From contig PGZL01000004.1 in the NCBI GenBank assembly GCA_002840095.1, positions 1 to 64,000 of the forward strand: a stretch of 64,000 nt of DNA. Direction: 5' to 3'. This DNA comes from Gammaproteobacteria bacterium HGW-Gammaproteobacteria-1. GTDB lineage: Bacteria > Pseudomonadota > Gammaproteobacteria > Thiohalomonadales > Thiohalomonadaceae. The translations under genes were made by a program, and so were the position numbers. Shown piece after piece: positions 1 to 7,710 of this stretch (within the stretch, counting starts at the first letter, position 1; each line of letters opens with the position of its first letter). Below the pieces are notes generated by a model. That model saw nothing but the letters and a program-made list of their open reading frames with translations. It was not told the origin of the DNA and searched no databases.

Positions 1-2
1 AA

Positions 3-146
3 CCCGCCCCGGTGGCCGAACCCGCCCCGGTGGCCGAACCCGCCCCGGCGGCCGAACCCGCCCCGGTGGCCGAGCCCACCCCGGTGGCCGAGCCCACCCC
101 GGTGGCCGAGCCCACCCCGGTGGCTGAGCTCGCCCCGGTGGCGCCG
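3..146 (+). repeat. Tandem 18-bp coding repeat (about 8 units)
   Basis: About eight copies of an 18-bp unit (CCCGCCCCGGTGGCCGAA and variants) run in frame and encode the (P-A/T-P-V-A-E) linker. The last unit is degenerate (LAPVAP). The array may continue upstream of the window. Exact repeats of this size are likely to vary in copy number by slippage. Confidence 0.9.
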
Positions 147-554
147 GCGCAGGTGGCGTTGGCCCCGGAACCTGTGGCTGAACCTGCGGTGACGGTGCCC
201 GAGGCCACGCGACTGGCCGTGCTCAATGCCCTCAACGGCTGGGCCCGCGCTTGGTCGCAGCAGAACGTCGATGCCTATCTGGCGTACTATGAAGCCGAGT
301 TCGCCCCGGAGGGGATGGAGCGCCATGCCTGGGAGGCCGAGCGCCGGTCCCGGCTCAGCCGGCCCGCCTGGATCAAGGTGGGGCTGGAGGACGTGACCAT
401 GGAGGAGGCGGCGGACGGTACGGTGACGGTCGCCCTGCGCCAGCGCTACGCCTCTCCCGGCTACCAGGACATGACCCTCAAGCGCCTGACCCTGGCGTTG
501 CGGGACGGCAACTGGATGATCACCATGGAAACCAGCCTCAAGGTTCTGCGTTAA
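3..554 (+). CDS. Partial protein: Ala-Glu-Pro repeat linker plus NTF2/Cds6-like C-terminal domain
   Basis: The reading frame is open from the window edge, so the real start lies upstream. The first ~48 residues are a Pro-rich linker of six-residue [12 protein letters not shown] repeats. The last ~110 residues (from [20 protein letters not shown]) form an alpha+beta domain resembling the NTF2/SnoaL-like Cds6 domain found at the C-terminus of some L,D-transpeptidases and TPR proteins. The adjacent downstream L,D-transpeptidase ends in a similar domain (DALNLWLEDWTSGDVERYLA). The gap to that gene is 6 nt, so the two are probably cotranscribed. An envelope role is inferred from the neighbour and the Pro-rich spacer. 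No catalytic motif is visible. Confidence 0.7.
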   Translation, partial: PAPVAEPAPVAEPAPAAEPAPVAEPTPVAEPTPVAEPTPVAELAPVAPAQVALAPEPVAEPAVTVPEATRLAVLNALNGWARAWSQQNVDAYLAYYEAEFAPEGMERHAWEAERRSRLSRPAWIKVGLEDVTMEEAADGTVTVALRQRYASPGYQDMTLKRLTLALRDGNWMITMETSLKVLR

Positions 555-560
555 GCCCCT

Positions 561-1892
561 ATGCGCCCACGCTTCGGAAGACTCCTGCTCACGGCCGCAC
601 TGCTGTCGCTGTCGGTGGGCCTGTACGCGGCCCACCGCTTCCAGGACGGCGAAGGCGCCGCCCTGGAGGGGCTGCGCACCCTGGAGTTGTCCGAGGCGCG
701 CGGCGACATGGCGCTGTACCCGCGCGCCCTGGCCCGGCTGGAGGAGCGCCTGGCCCACTATCCGGACGATTACGAGGCCAACCTGCTCAAGGGACTGATC
801 CTGTTCCGCTCGGGTCGCCTGGAGGAGGCGCGGCAGGAGCTGGCGCAGCTCACCCGTCGCGCCCCCAAGTTCCACCTGGCCCACCTGGTGCAGGGCGACC
901 TGTTGCTGGCGCAGACCCAGACCGTGACCGACATCGGCGCCACGCCGCTGCTGGCCGGGCTGCAGGCCGAGGAGGAGGCCCTGGCCCAGTTGCGTGCCGA
1001 GGCCGAGGTGCGGCTCAAGTCCTACCTCGACGCCCTGCCGCAGGACCGCCTGCCGCGTACCCTGCTCACCCTGGGCGAGGACGTGCAGACGGCCATCGTG
1101 GTCGACAAGGAAAGCCATCGCCTGTACATCTACGAGCGCGGCGGCCAGGGCGAGCCGCCGCGGCTGGTGCGTGATTATTACGTCAGCACCGGGCGCGCCA
1201 ACGGCAACAAGAACCTGCGCGGCGATCTGCGCACGCCGGAGGGCGTGTACTTCATCACCGGCCACATCCCGTCCAGCGAACTGCCCGACAAGTACGGCAG
1301 CGGCGCCTTTCCGCTCAACTATCCCAACGAACTGGATCGCCGCCTGGGCAAGACCGGTGACGGCATCTGGCTGCACGGCACCGAGAACGCCTTCTACAGC
1401 CGTCCGCCCCTGGACAGCGAAGGCTGCGTGGTGCTGCCCAACATCGACCTGGATCAGGCCGCCGCCTTCATCCGTCCCGGCGTGACGCCGCTGGTGATTA
1501 CCGCGCGGGTGGACTGGGTGGACGAGGGGGCCTGGCGGCGCGAGCGGCAGGAACTGCTCGACGCGCTGAATCTATGGCTGGAGGACTGGACCAGCGGCGA
1601 CGTGGAGCGCTATCTGGCGCATTACGCCGCCGACTTCTGGAGCCCCGGCTACGACCTGCAGCGCTGGCAGGCGCGCAAGCGTGCGGTGGCGCAGGGGAAA
1701 AAATTCCAGCAGGTGGAGCTGTCCAATCTGTCCCTGTTCGCCTACCCGCAATCGGCCGCCGGCCGCGACCTCGTCGTCGCCAGCTTCCGCCAGCACTACC
1801 GCTCCAACAACTTCAATGCCGATCTGGGCAAGCGCCTGTACCTGACGCGCGAAAACGGGCGTTGGCGCGTACTGTACGAGGGCGGGAGCTGA
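561..1892 (+). CDS. L,D-transpeptidase (YkuD family) with TPR-like region and NTF2-like C-terminal domain
   Basis: 443 aa. Residues 8-24 form a signal peptide or membrane anchor. Residues ~38-115 are helical and TPR-like. The YkuD catalytic domain spans about 175-315, with the motif IWLHGTEN (His272) followed by DSEGCVVLPN, Cys289 being the nucleophile. Family knowledge: these periplasmic enzymes make 3-3 crosslinks in peptidoglycan or attach proteins to it, and many are carbapenem-insensitive. The last ~110 residues (DALNLWLEDWTSGDVERYLA onward) form an NTF2/Cds6-like domain also present in the preceding gene. The start ATG is 6 nt after the previous stop. Substrate (crosslinking versus protein anchoring) cannot be told from sequence. 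Confidence 0.9.
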   Translation: MRPRFGRLLLTAALLSLSVGLYAAHRFQDGEGAALEGLRTLELSEARGDMALYPRALARLEERLAHYPDDYEANLLKGLILFRSGRLEEARQELAQLTRRAPKFHLAHLVQGDLLLAQTQTVTDIGATPLLAGLQAEEEALAQLRAEAEVRLKSYLDALPQDRLPRTLLTLGEDVQTAIVVDKESHRLYIYERGGQGEPPRLVRDYYVSTGRANGNKNLRGDLRTPEGVYFITGHIPSSELPDKYGSGAFPLNYPNELDRRLGKTGDGIWLHGTENAFYSRPPLDSEGCVVLPNIDLDQAAAFIRPGVTPLVITARVDWVDEGAWRRERQELLDALNLWLEDWTSGDVERYLAHYAADFWSPGYDLQRWQARKRAVAQGKKFQQVELSNLSLFAYPQSAAGRDLVVASFRQHYRSNNFNADLGKRLYLTRENGRWRVLYEGGS

Positions 1893-1898
1893 GCTTTT

Positions 1899-1921
1899 TT
1901 TGCCCTCTGCCTTCCGCCTTC
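1899..1921. repeat. One-armed heptad repeat (GCCTTC family)
   Basis: A pyrimidine-rich run of 7-nt units (TGCCCTC, TGCCTTC, CGCCTTC) fills the short gap between the transpeptidase and lipA stops. A similar run lies at 16091-16136. No reverse-complement partner arm is seen here. Confidence 0.4.
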
Positions 1922-2879
1922 AAGACACCTCTTCCCCCCGCGCCTGCCGCTCCGCCTGGTAGGACGAACGCACCATCGGCCCGCTGGCGACGTTGCTGAA
2001 GCCCAGGGCGCGGGCGATGTCCCCCAGCTCCTTGAACTCCTCCGGCGGCACGTAGCGCTGCACCGGCAGGTGGTGCGGTGACGGTTGCAGGTATTGCCCC
2101 AGGGTGAGGTGGGTGCAGCCGTGGGCGCGCAGGTCCTTCAGCACCTCGATGATCTCTTCGTTGCTTTCGCCCAGGCCCAGCATCAGGCCCGACTTGGTGG
2201 GCACCTGGGGATGGCGCCGGTGAAAGCGCTGCAACAGGTGCAGCGAGCCGTGGTAGTCGGCCCCGGGACGGGCCTCGCGGTACAGGCGCGGCACCGTTTC
2301 CAGGTTGTGGTTGAACACATCGGGCAGGGCGGCGTCGAAGGCGGCCAGCGCAACGTCCTCGCGGCCGCGGAAGTCGGGCACCAGGATTTCGATGCCGGTG
2401 GCGGGGGATGTTGCGCGCACGGCCTGGATGCAGGCGGCGAAGTGGGCCGCACCGCCGTCGCGCAGGTCGTCGCGGTCCACCGAGGTGATCACCACGAAGC
2501 GCAGGCCCATGGCGGCGACGGTGGCGGCCAGGTGCTGCGGCTCGTCGGCATCGAGCGGCTCGGGGCGGCCGTGGGCCACGTCGCAGAACGGGCAGCGCCG
2601 CGTGCAGATGCCACCCATGATCATGAAGGTCGCCGTGCCGTGGCCGAAACACTCGCCCAGGTTGGGGCAGGCCGCCTCCTCGCACACCGTGTGCAGCTTC
2701 TGTTCGCGCAGGATGGCCTTGATGCGCAGCACCTCGGGGCTGTTGGGCGAGCGGGCGCGGATCCAGGCGGGCTTGCGCAGCGGTGTTTCCTTCTGCACTA
2801 CCTTGACCGGGATGCGTGAAACCTTGCTTTCCCCCTTGAGCGGGTTGGGCGGTATGACCGGGCTGTCGTCGTTATGCAT
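1920..2879 (-). CDS. lipA: Lipoyl synthase
   Basis: 319 aa, normal family length. A radical-SAM enzyme that inserts two sulfurs into octanoyl groups on lipoyl domains of 2-oxoacid dehydrogenases and GcvH. Both iron-sulfur motifs are visible: the auxiliary cluster set [12 protein letters not shown] near residue 63 and the radical-SAM CTRRCPFC (CxxxCxxC) at about 92-99. The N-terminus carries the typical RKPAWIRAR segment. It is divergent from the octahaem cytochrome operon. Its partner lipB lies 3.6 kb away on the same strand, separated by the respiratory genes, so the two are not one operon here. Confidence 0.97.
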   Translation of the reverse strand: MHNDDSPVIPPNPLKGESKVSRIPVKVVQKETPLRKPAWIRARSPNSPEVLRIKAILREQKLHTVCEEAACPNLGECFGHGTATFMIMGGICTRRCPFCDVAHGRPEPLDADEPQHLAATVAAMGLRFVVITSVDRDDLRDGGAAHFAACIQAVRATSPATGIEILVPDFRGREDVALAAFDAALPDVFNHNLETVPRLYREARPGADYHGSLHLLQRFHRRHPQVPTKSGLMLGLGESNEEIIEVLKDLRAHGCTHLTLGQYLQPSPHHLPVQRYVPPEEFKELGDIARALGFSNVASGPMVRSSYQAERQARGEEVS

Positions 2880-2965
2880 ACGGCGATTCTAATCCATGGG
2901 GCAGGCGGAGACCTAACGGCGCGCCGTGTATCCACATGATTGATAAGTAAATCACCAAGTACCCA

Positions 2966-2979
2966 TTGATTATTTTCAA
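2966..2979 (+). promoter_or_regulatory. FNR/ANR-type box and class II promoter for the octahaem cytochrome
   Basis: TTGAT-TATT-TTCAA matches the FNR consensus TTGAT-N4-ATCAA at 9 of 10 positions and sits inside the perfect palindrome CATTGA-N6-TCAATG. A -10-like TACTGT lies at 3003-3008. That places the box near -41.5 of an expected start at about 3014, the usual geometry for FNR class II activation. This predicts anaerobic induction of the cytochrome genes; regulation itself is inferred. Confidence 0.6.
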
Positions 2980-3156
2980 TGCGTCCGGCGTGCGCGCTGC
3001 GCTACTGTGCAGCCGCGTGTGTTGGGGGCGATGCCGGCGCAAAGACCGCCGGCCGTAGATCGACCGTTTTTCTTTCCCGATGGATTCACTTGCGATGGAC
3101 CGCTGCGGCGGCGGCGGCTGCCTGCGTGTGCAGTTTCCGTGTGCCAGGAGGATTTG

Positions 3157-4830
3157 ATGTTATTGCAAGCAAGACGAAGTTTCCGCAGCCTGCTGCCGCT
3201 CATGGGCTTGCTCCTGTGCCTGGCCGGCGCGGCCGGTGCCACGACAGAGGTCCATGAAGAGGCCGCGGCGGATGATGCCCATGCCTTGCCGGCGATCATG
3301 CCGGTGACGGTGGTCAAGTCCGACTCCACCGCCGATCACACCAAGTTCAAGGAGCTGAAGCACGCCTTCGACAGCGGACCCGAAGTCACCAAGGCCTGCC
3401 TGTCCTGCCATACCGAGGCCGGCAAGCACGTGATGGCGACCAAGCACTGGACCTGGGAGTTCAAGAACCCCAAGACCGGCCAGACGCTGGGCAAGAAACA
3501 CCTGGTCAACACCTTCTGCACCAACGCGCGCGGCAACGAGGGCATGTGCGCCCAGTGCCATGTGGGGTACGGCTGGAAGGACGAGAGCTTCGATTTTTCC
3601 AAGGAAGAAAATATCGACTGCCTGGTGTGCCACGACCGCACCGGCACTTATTACAAGACCCCCAACTCGGCCGGCAACAAGGCCTGCGCGGTGATGTTCG
3701 AGGGCAAGAAGGCCATCGACTGGCAGCACGTGGCGCAGAACGTCGGCCTGCCCGGGCGCGAGAACTGCGGCGCCTGTCACTTCTACGGCGGCGGCGGCGA
3801 CGGCGTCAAGCATGGCGACCTGGACTCGTCGTTGCGCCTGCCGAAAAAGGCGCTGGACGTGCACATGGACGCCGACGGCCTCAACTTCGCCTGCACCGAG
3901 TGCCACAAGAGCGACAAGCACGACATCGCCGGCAGCCGCTACGACATGGTGGCCAAGGACACGGCAGGCATCGGCAAGCCCGGTGAGCAGCGCCACGCCG
4001 CCTCCTGCGAGTCCTGCCACGGCAACGGGCCGCACGACATGGACCTGACCGGCCTCAAACTCAATGACCACGTGGCCAAGGTCGCCTGCCAGACATGCCA
4101 CATCCCCAGCTTCGCCCGCGGCGGCGTCGCCACCAAGACCTCCTGGGACTGGCGCACCGCCGGCAAGACCAAAAACGGCGAAGGCTACAAGGAGCACGGC
4201 TACATCCAGGGCAACGGCGAAGACCGCGCCGTCTACAAGTCCATCAAGGGCAGCTTCCAGTGGGGCGAGAATCTCACGCCGCACTACGCCTGGTTCAACG
4301 GCGTGATGGACTACACCACCATCGATACCAAGTTCGATCCGGCCAAGGGCCCGGTCGAGGTGAACAGGCTGGTGGGCGAGCCCGGCGCCGCCGATGCGCG
4401 CATCTGGCCGTTCAAGCGCATGCAGACCGTGCAGCCCTACGACAAGGGCAACAACACTCTGGTCTACATGCACCTGTGGGGCGAAGACGACAACTCCTAC
4501 TGGGGCAATTACGATTTCGGCCGGGCGATCCGTACCGGGATGGAAAAAAACAATCTGCCCTACAGCGGCGAGTACGGCTTCGTCGAGACCTATTCCTACT
4601 GGCCGATCACCCACATGGTGGCGCCCAAGCACGACGCCGTGCGCTGCGTCGAGTGCCACAGCAAGGACGGCCGCCTGGAGGGCATCGGCGGCGTCTATCT
4701 GCCGGGCCGCGACAGCGGCAACCTGCTGGACATGCTGGGCATCTCCCTGGTCATGCTGACATTCCTGGGCGTGCTAGGGCACGCCTTCATCCGCGTTTGC
4801 TGCAACAAGGCTAAGAGAGGCCACGCCTGA
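3157..4830 (+). CDS. otr: Octahaem c-type cytochrome, tetrathionate reductase (Otr) family, membrane-anchored
   Basis: 557 aa from the ATG at 3157, chosen because AGGAGG (3146-3151) lies 5 nt upstream and a signal peptide (residues ~8-27) follows at once. Eight CXXCH haem sites are visible: CLSCH81, CAQCH131, CLVCH155, CGACH204, CTECH246, CESCH284, CQTCH311 and CVECH near 510. Family knowledge: Otr enzymes reduce tetrathionate, and nitrite or hydroxylamine in vitro, in the periplasm. A hydrophobic helix near the C-terminus (LLDMLGISLVMLTFLGVLGH) followed by a basic tail should anchor it to the inner membrane. The next gene, a b-type cytochrome, overlaps by 1 nt and could feed it quinol electrons. 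The physiological substrate is uncertain. Confidence 0.9.
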   Translation: MLLQARRSFRSLLPLMGLLLCLAGAAGATTEVHEEAAADDAHALPAIMPVTVVKSDSTADHTKFKELKHAFDSGPEVTKACLSCHTEAGKHVMATKHWTWEFKNPKTGQTLGKKHLVNTFCTNARGNEGMCAQCHVGYGWKDESFDFSKEENIDCLVCHDRTGTYYKTPNSAGNKACAVMFEGKKAIDWQHVAQNVGLPGRENCGACHFYGGGGDGVKHGDLDSSLRLPKKALDVHMDADGLNFACTECHKSDKHDIAGSRYDMVAKDTAGIGKPGEQRHAASCESCHGNGPHDMDLTGLKLNDHVAKVACQTCHIPSFARGGVATKTSWDWRTAGKTKNGEGYKEHGYIQGNGEDRAVYKSIKGSFQWGENLTPHYAWFNGVMDYTTIDTKFDPAKGPVEVNRLVGEPGAADARIWPFKRMQTVQPYDKGNNTLVYMHLWGEDDNSYWGNYDFGRAIRTGMEKNNLPYSGEYGFVETYSYWPITHMVAPKHDAVRCVECHSKDGRLEGIGGVYLPGRDSGNLLDMLGISLVMLTFLGVLGHAFIRVCCNKAKRGHA

Positions 4831-5477
4831 TGACTATGCGCACCGTAATGGTCTACAAGCGCTTCGAGCGTATCTGGCACTGGTGCCAGATGGCCCTGAT
4901 CATGACCCTGCTGGTGAGCGGTTTCGCCGTGCGCGGCATCCACCACCTGGTGGATTTCCGCAGTGCCGTCAGCGTGCACACCCTGGCGGCCCTGTGCCTG
5001 ATGGTGCTGTGGCTGTTCGCCACCTTCTGGCTGTTCACCACCGGCGACTGGAGGCATTACCTGCCGAAGCGGGAGGGCCTGCTGCAGGTGGCGCGCTACT
5101 ACGCGTGGGGCATCTTCCGCGGCGAGGAGCATCCCTATAACAAGCTGTTCTGGCGCAAGCACAACCCCTTGCAGGCCCTGGCCTACATGCTGCTCAAGGT
5201 GGTGCTGTTCCCGGCCATCTGGATCACCGGCATCCCCTACCTGCTGTACAACGTGTGGCGGGAGCAGGCGCCGGGCTGGCTGGAGCCGGTGGTGTGGATC
5301 CACGTCGGCGCGGCCTATGCCATCCTGGCCTTCGTCATCGTCCACGTCTATCTGCTGACCACCGGCCATTCCTTCGTCGCCCACGTCAAGCCCATGGTCA
5401 CCGGCTATGACGAGGTGGACCTGACCCCGGCGGAAGAGGCCTATCTGCAGGAAAGCCGCATCGTCCCGATGAAGTAA
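4830..5477 (+). CDS. Di-haem cytochrome b (cytochrome b561 / hydrogenase b-subunit type)
   Basis: 215 aa integral membrane protein with about four to five helices. It has the His-rich signature of the bacterial cytochrome b561/Ni-hydrogenase b-type family: FERIWHWCQM in helix 1, VHTLAALCLM in helix 2, and IHVGAAYAILAFVIVHVYLL in a late helix. Its ATG overlaps the stop of the octahaem cytochrome (TGATG), implying coupled translation. The likely role is quinol oxidation at the membrane with electron transfer to the periplasmic octahaem partner. It could alternatively accept electrons from it. The partner assignment is from gene order only. Confidence 0.88.
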   Translation: MTMRTVMVYKRFERIWHWCQMALIMTLLVSGFAVRGIHHLVDFRSAVSVHTLAALCLMVLWLFATFWLFTTGDWRHYLPKREGLLQVARYYAWGIFRGEEHPYNKLFWRKHNPLQALAYMLLKVVLFPAIWITGIPYLLYNVWREQAPGWLEPVVWIHVGAAYAILAFVIVHVYLLTTGHSFVAHVKPMVTGYDEVDLTPAEEAYLQESRIVPMK

Positions 5478-5485
5478 TCTCGTGT

Positions 5486-5515
5486 CGCCGCCCCGCCCGC
5501 GGCGGCGGCGGTTTT
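5486..5515 (+). terminator. Possible GC-rich hairpin terminator after the cytochrome genes
   Basis: CGCCGCC (5486-5492) can pair with GGCGGCG (5504-5510) across an 11-nt loop, followed by G and TTTT. It lies 9 nt past the cytochrome b stop. The T-run is short. Confidence 0.4.
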
Positions 5516-5541
5516 GCTCTCCCGGCGGTTTGCAGTATATT
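5514..5541 (+). promoter_or_regulatory. Candidate sigma-70 promoter for the FHA gene
   Basis: TTGCTC (5514-5519) and TATATT (5536-5541) are spaced by 16 nt and lie 45-72 nt upstream of the FHA start. The -10 is good and the -35 is weak. Confidence 0.4.
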
Positions 5542-5585
5542 GCGGCGCTCGCAGACGGAATTACGGCGGCACCGGGGGAGCAGGC

Positions 5586-5972
5586 ATGGCGGCATTGATC
5601 CAGATACGCAACAACGTGGAAGGGGTGAAGGTGTTCCTGAGCGGGGACAGCTACAGCCTCGGCCGCGGCGACGACAACGACATCGTCGTCAACGACGACC
5701 TCGCCAGCCGCGAACATGCGCTGATTGAACGCGTCGCAGTGCTGGGCAAGGACGCTGCCGTGCGCTACATCATTCGCGATCTGGGCAGCACCAACGGCAC
5801 CTTCGTCAATCACAAGCAGATCAGCGAGCAGGCCCTCAACGACGGCGACGTGATCCGCCTGGGACAGACCTTTCTGCGTTTCTCCCTGCACGAACAGGGC
5901 GACCCGGCGGAAACCAAGGTGATCCGCAAGACCATCATCCCCGGCGTGTTCATCACCACCGAAAAGAAGTAA
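5586..5972 (+). CDS. Small FHA-domain protein
   Basis: 128 aa from the ATG at 5586, which follows a GGGGGAGCAGGC ribosome-binding region; the frame opens further upstream but without a better start. Nearly the whole protein is one forkhead-associated domain, a phosphothreonine-binding fold. Conserved positions are visible: YSLGRGDDNDIVVND (Gly-Arg), a Ser-Arg-Glu-His step (ASREHALIE) and LGSTNGTFVNH. It has no membrane segment or fused enzyme, so it probably acts as an adaptor reading a Ser/Thr kinase elsewhere in the genome. No kinase or phosphatase gene is adjacent. The tail (ETKVIRKTIIPGVFITTEKK) contains Thr residues that could themselves be phosphorylated. Confidence 0.88.
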   Translation: MAALIQIRNNVEGVKVFLSGDSYSLGRGDDNDIVVNDDLASREHALIERVAVLGKDAAVRYIIRDLGSTNGTFVNHKQISEQALNDGDVIRLGQTFLRFSLHEQGDPAETKVIRKTIIPGVFITTEKK

Positions 5973-6066
5973 TCCCCGCCGACCTCTCCGCATAGCCGGC
6001 CATAGGCTAGGCTTTGATTAAGTAACCAAAGCCCGACGGGAGAGCCGCCGCCTGCGGCGTAACGCC

Positions 6067-6156
6067 ATGCCGACCCTCGTGAAGCTGTTTCTCGCCTGCC
6101 TCATCTGCATCGCCGTCATCGCCGGTCTGGTGCTGCTTGCCCAACGGCTATTCTGA
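6067..6156 (+). CDS. Candidate 29-residue single-helix membrane peptide
   Basis: ATG at 6067 opens a 29-codon frame: a short basic start (MPTLVK), a continuous hydrophobic helix of about 19 residues (LFLACLICIAVIAGLVLLA) and QRLF. The amphiphilic layout is typical of small inner-membrane proteins, but no strong ribosome-binding site precedes it. It sits alone between the FHA and DUF2892 genes. It could be chance; the only support is the well-formed helix and positive-inside charge. Confidence 0.3.
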   Translation: MPTLVKLFLACLICIAVIAGLVLLAQRLF

Positions 6157-6252
6157 CCTATTCTTCCTGGAGTCGGCGTCGACGTGGCGCACGGCGCCCT
6201 CCGCCGCGGCGGCGGCAGGGATCAATAACAATCAACGAGGAGAGCGGGCAGC

Positions 6253-6468
6253 ATGAAAAAGAACATGGGTACCATCGACAAGGTCATCCGGGTCGCCGTG
6301 GCGGCCATCATCGCCGTGCTGTATTTCACCGGCCAGATCACGGGAACGGCGGCCATCATCCTGGGCGTGGTCGCCATAGCCTTTATTGCGACCAGCCTCA
6401 TAGGCTGGTGTCCATCCTACGTCCCCTTCGGCATTTCCACCTGCGGGAAGGAAGAGCCGAAAGCCTAG
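6253..6468 (+). CDS. DUF2892 (YgaP-like) small inner-membrane protein
   Basis: 71 aa starting MKKNMGTIDKVIRVAVAAII, preceded by AGGAG at 6238-6242. Two hydrophobic helices and the ending GWCPSYVPFGISTC match the DUF2892 family, which corresponds to the membrane domain of the YgaP rhodanese. Here the rhodanese domain is absent. The two Cys residues are the typical family pair. Function is not established; sulfur-transfer or redox links are suspected for the family. A strong terminator follows directly. Confidence 0.88.
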   Translation: MKKNMGTIDKVIRVAVAAIIAVLYFTGQITGTAAIILGVVAIAFIATSLIGWCPSYVPFGISTCGKEEPKA

Positions 6469-6474
6469 AGTCAC

Positions 6475-6503
6475 GGCGGCGGCACAGTGTGCCGCCGCCT
6501 TTC
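6475..6503. terminator. Bidirectional intrinsic terminator
   Basis: A perfect 11-bp stem GGCGGCGGCAC / GTGCCGCCGCC with loop AGT is followed by TTT. It lies between the convergent DUF2892 gene and lipB and could serve both. Confidence 0.75.
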
Positions 6504-6512
6504 CCTTGACGC

Positions 6513-7133
6513 CTAGCGCGGCTGTTCGAGTCTCTGCCCGACGATGGCCAGCAGCCGCGCGGCGATCTCCGCGCAACTGTCGGTGACGCCCAGGTCGCGC
6601 AGCCGGGTGACGGCGAGGCCGGGGTAGCCGCAGGGATTGATGCGCTGAAAGGGTTCCAGATCCATCTCCACGTTCAGCGCCAGACCGTGATAGCTGCAAC
6701 CGCGGCGCACGCGCAGTCCCAGCGAGGCAATCTTGGCGCCGTCGACGTAAACGCCCGGCGCATCCTGTCGTGCCACGGATTGAATGCCGTAGCCGGCCAG
6801 CAGTTCAATCACCGCCTGCTCCATCAGCGATACCAGCGCGCGCACGCCGAGGCCGCGGCGGCGCAGATCGACGAGCAGATACAGCACGATCTGGCCCGGG
6901 CCGTGATAGGTCACCTGGCCGCCGCGATCCACTTTAACCACGTCGATGTCGCCCGGAGCGAGCAGGTGCTCGGGCTTGCCGTTGAGTCCGACGGTGAAGA
7001 CCGGCGGATGTTCCACCAGCCACAATTCGTCGGGCGTCTCGGCGCCGCGCTCATCGGTATAGCGCTGCATGTCGTGCCATACCGGCGCGTACGCTTGCAG
7101 GCCGAGGCGGCGAATGAGGGGGGCCGGTGTCAT
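6513..7133 (-). CDS. lipB: Octanoyl-[ACP]:protein octanoyltransferase
   Basis: 206 aa from the ATG at 7133; a TTG ten codons upstream is possible but falls in an intergenic repeat arm. The enzyme moves octanoyl groups from ACP to lipoyl domains, and LipA then completes lipoate. Signatures: [18 protein letters not shown], the conserved Lys in [14 protein letters not shown] and the catalytic Cys in [14 protein letters not shown]. It is the last gene of the minus-strand run that begins with the cell-shape genes and follows ybeD, a common gamma-proteobacterial order. Confidence 0.96.
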   Translation of the reverse strand: MTPAPLIRRLGLQAYAPVWHDMQRYTDERGAETPDELWLVEHPPVFTVGLNGKPEHLLAPGDIDVVKVDRGGQVTYHGPGQIVLYLLVDLRRRGLGVRALVSLMEQAVIELLAGYGIQSVARQDAPGVYVDGAKIASLGLRVRRGCSYHGLALNVEMDLEPFQRINPCGYPGLAVTRLRDLGVTDSCAEIAARLLAIVGQRLEQPR

Positions 7134-7154
7134 CTTGTGGCTGGTATCCGCTCT

Positions 7155-7265
7155 TGAATTCAAGGTTCAAGGTTCAAGGTTCAAGGTTCAAAATTCGAGT
7201 TTCGGGAGAAGCATGTGCGCGCAGCGCACGCCTCTGCTTGTATCTTGCGACTTGTCACTTGTCTC
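7155..7265. repeat. Heptad inverted repeat A (CAAG family)
   Basis: The left arm at 7161-7191 is four exact CAAGGTT heptamers. The right arm at 7237-7264 is four CTTGNNN heptamers. The arms are reverse-complementary at the CAAG/CTTG core in 7-nt register, with a 45-nt spacer. It lies between ybeD and lipB, which are co-oriented. Confidence 0.8.
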
Positions 7266-7269
7266 TGCC

Positions 7270-7536
7270 TTAAAGCGCCATCAGCACCCGCTCGTGGGCG
7301 GTGAGCTCGGTATAGATGGCGTCGAGCTGCTGTTTGCTTTCAGCGCGGATGGTGACGGTGACGGAGACGTACTTGCCGTTGCTGCTCGGGCGCAGGGTGA
7401 CTGCACCCTCGCTCAGCGGCCCGGTGTGGCGGGTGACGATTTCCACCACCAGCAGGTCGAAGCCCGTGTCGGACAGACCCATGGCCTTGATGGGGAAGGT
7501 GCAGGGAAATTCGAGATGGGTGTCGGTCATGCTCAT
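7270..7536 (-). CDS. ybeD: YbeD / DUF493 family protein
   Basis: 88 aa, normal family length. The ferredoxin-like small protein is recognised by LEFPCTFPIKAMGLSD at the start and SNGKYVSVTVTIRAESKQQL in the middle. YbeD sits between dacA-type carboxypeptidase genes and lipB in many gammaproteobacteria. Its biochemical role is unknown; an allosteric or regulatory role has been suggested from its fold. Here it is separated from lipB and from the aminotransferase gene by two different intergenic hairpins (7155-7265 and 7581-7657). Confidence 0.93.
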   Translation of the reverse strand: MSMTDTHLEFPCTFPIKAMGLSDTGFDLLVVEIVTRHTGPLSEGAVTLRPSSNGKYVSVTVTIRAESKQQLDAIYTELTAHERVLMAL

Positions 7537-7580
7537 CGGGCTGGGGTTATCGTCGCAAGCAAAAGGAACTTCAAATCCTC

Positions 7581-7657
7581 AACGCAGAGGCGCAGAGGCG
7601 CAGAGGAAATGAACCTTGAATTTCTCTGCGGACTCCGCGCCTCCGCGTCTCTGCGTT
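7581..7657. repeat. Inverted repeat B (CGCAGAGG octamer family)
   Basis: The left arm at 7581-7607 is three CGCAGAGG octamers. The right arm at 7623-7657 carries the reverse complement with substitutions, ending CTCTGCGTTG. The spacer is about 15 nt. A relative of this repeat is at 50469-50546. Confidence 0.8.
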
Positions 7658-7710
7658 GGATTTTGTCTTCGGCTCCGGGGTGCACGTTGGATGTTTGAAG
7701 GCCGATAGGG

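Noticed and set aside
3-146. Tandem 18-bp repeats as a CRISPR-like or satellite element
   Set aside because: The units are contiguous with no unique spacers and stay in frame within a protein. They are a coding repeat.
2941-2957. TGATAAGTAAATCA upstream of otr as a second FNR or CRP box
   Set aside because: The half-sites TGA and TCA are 8 nt apart, while FNR and CRP sites need 6. Only the box at 2966-2979 fits.
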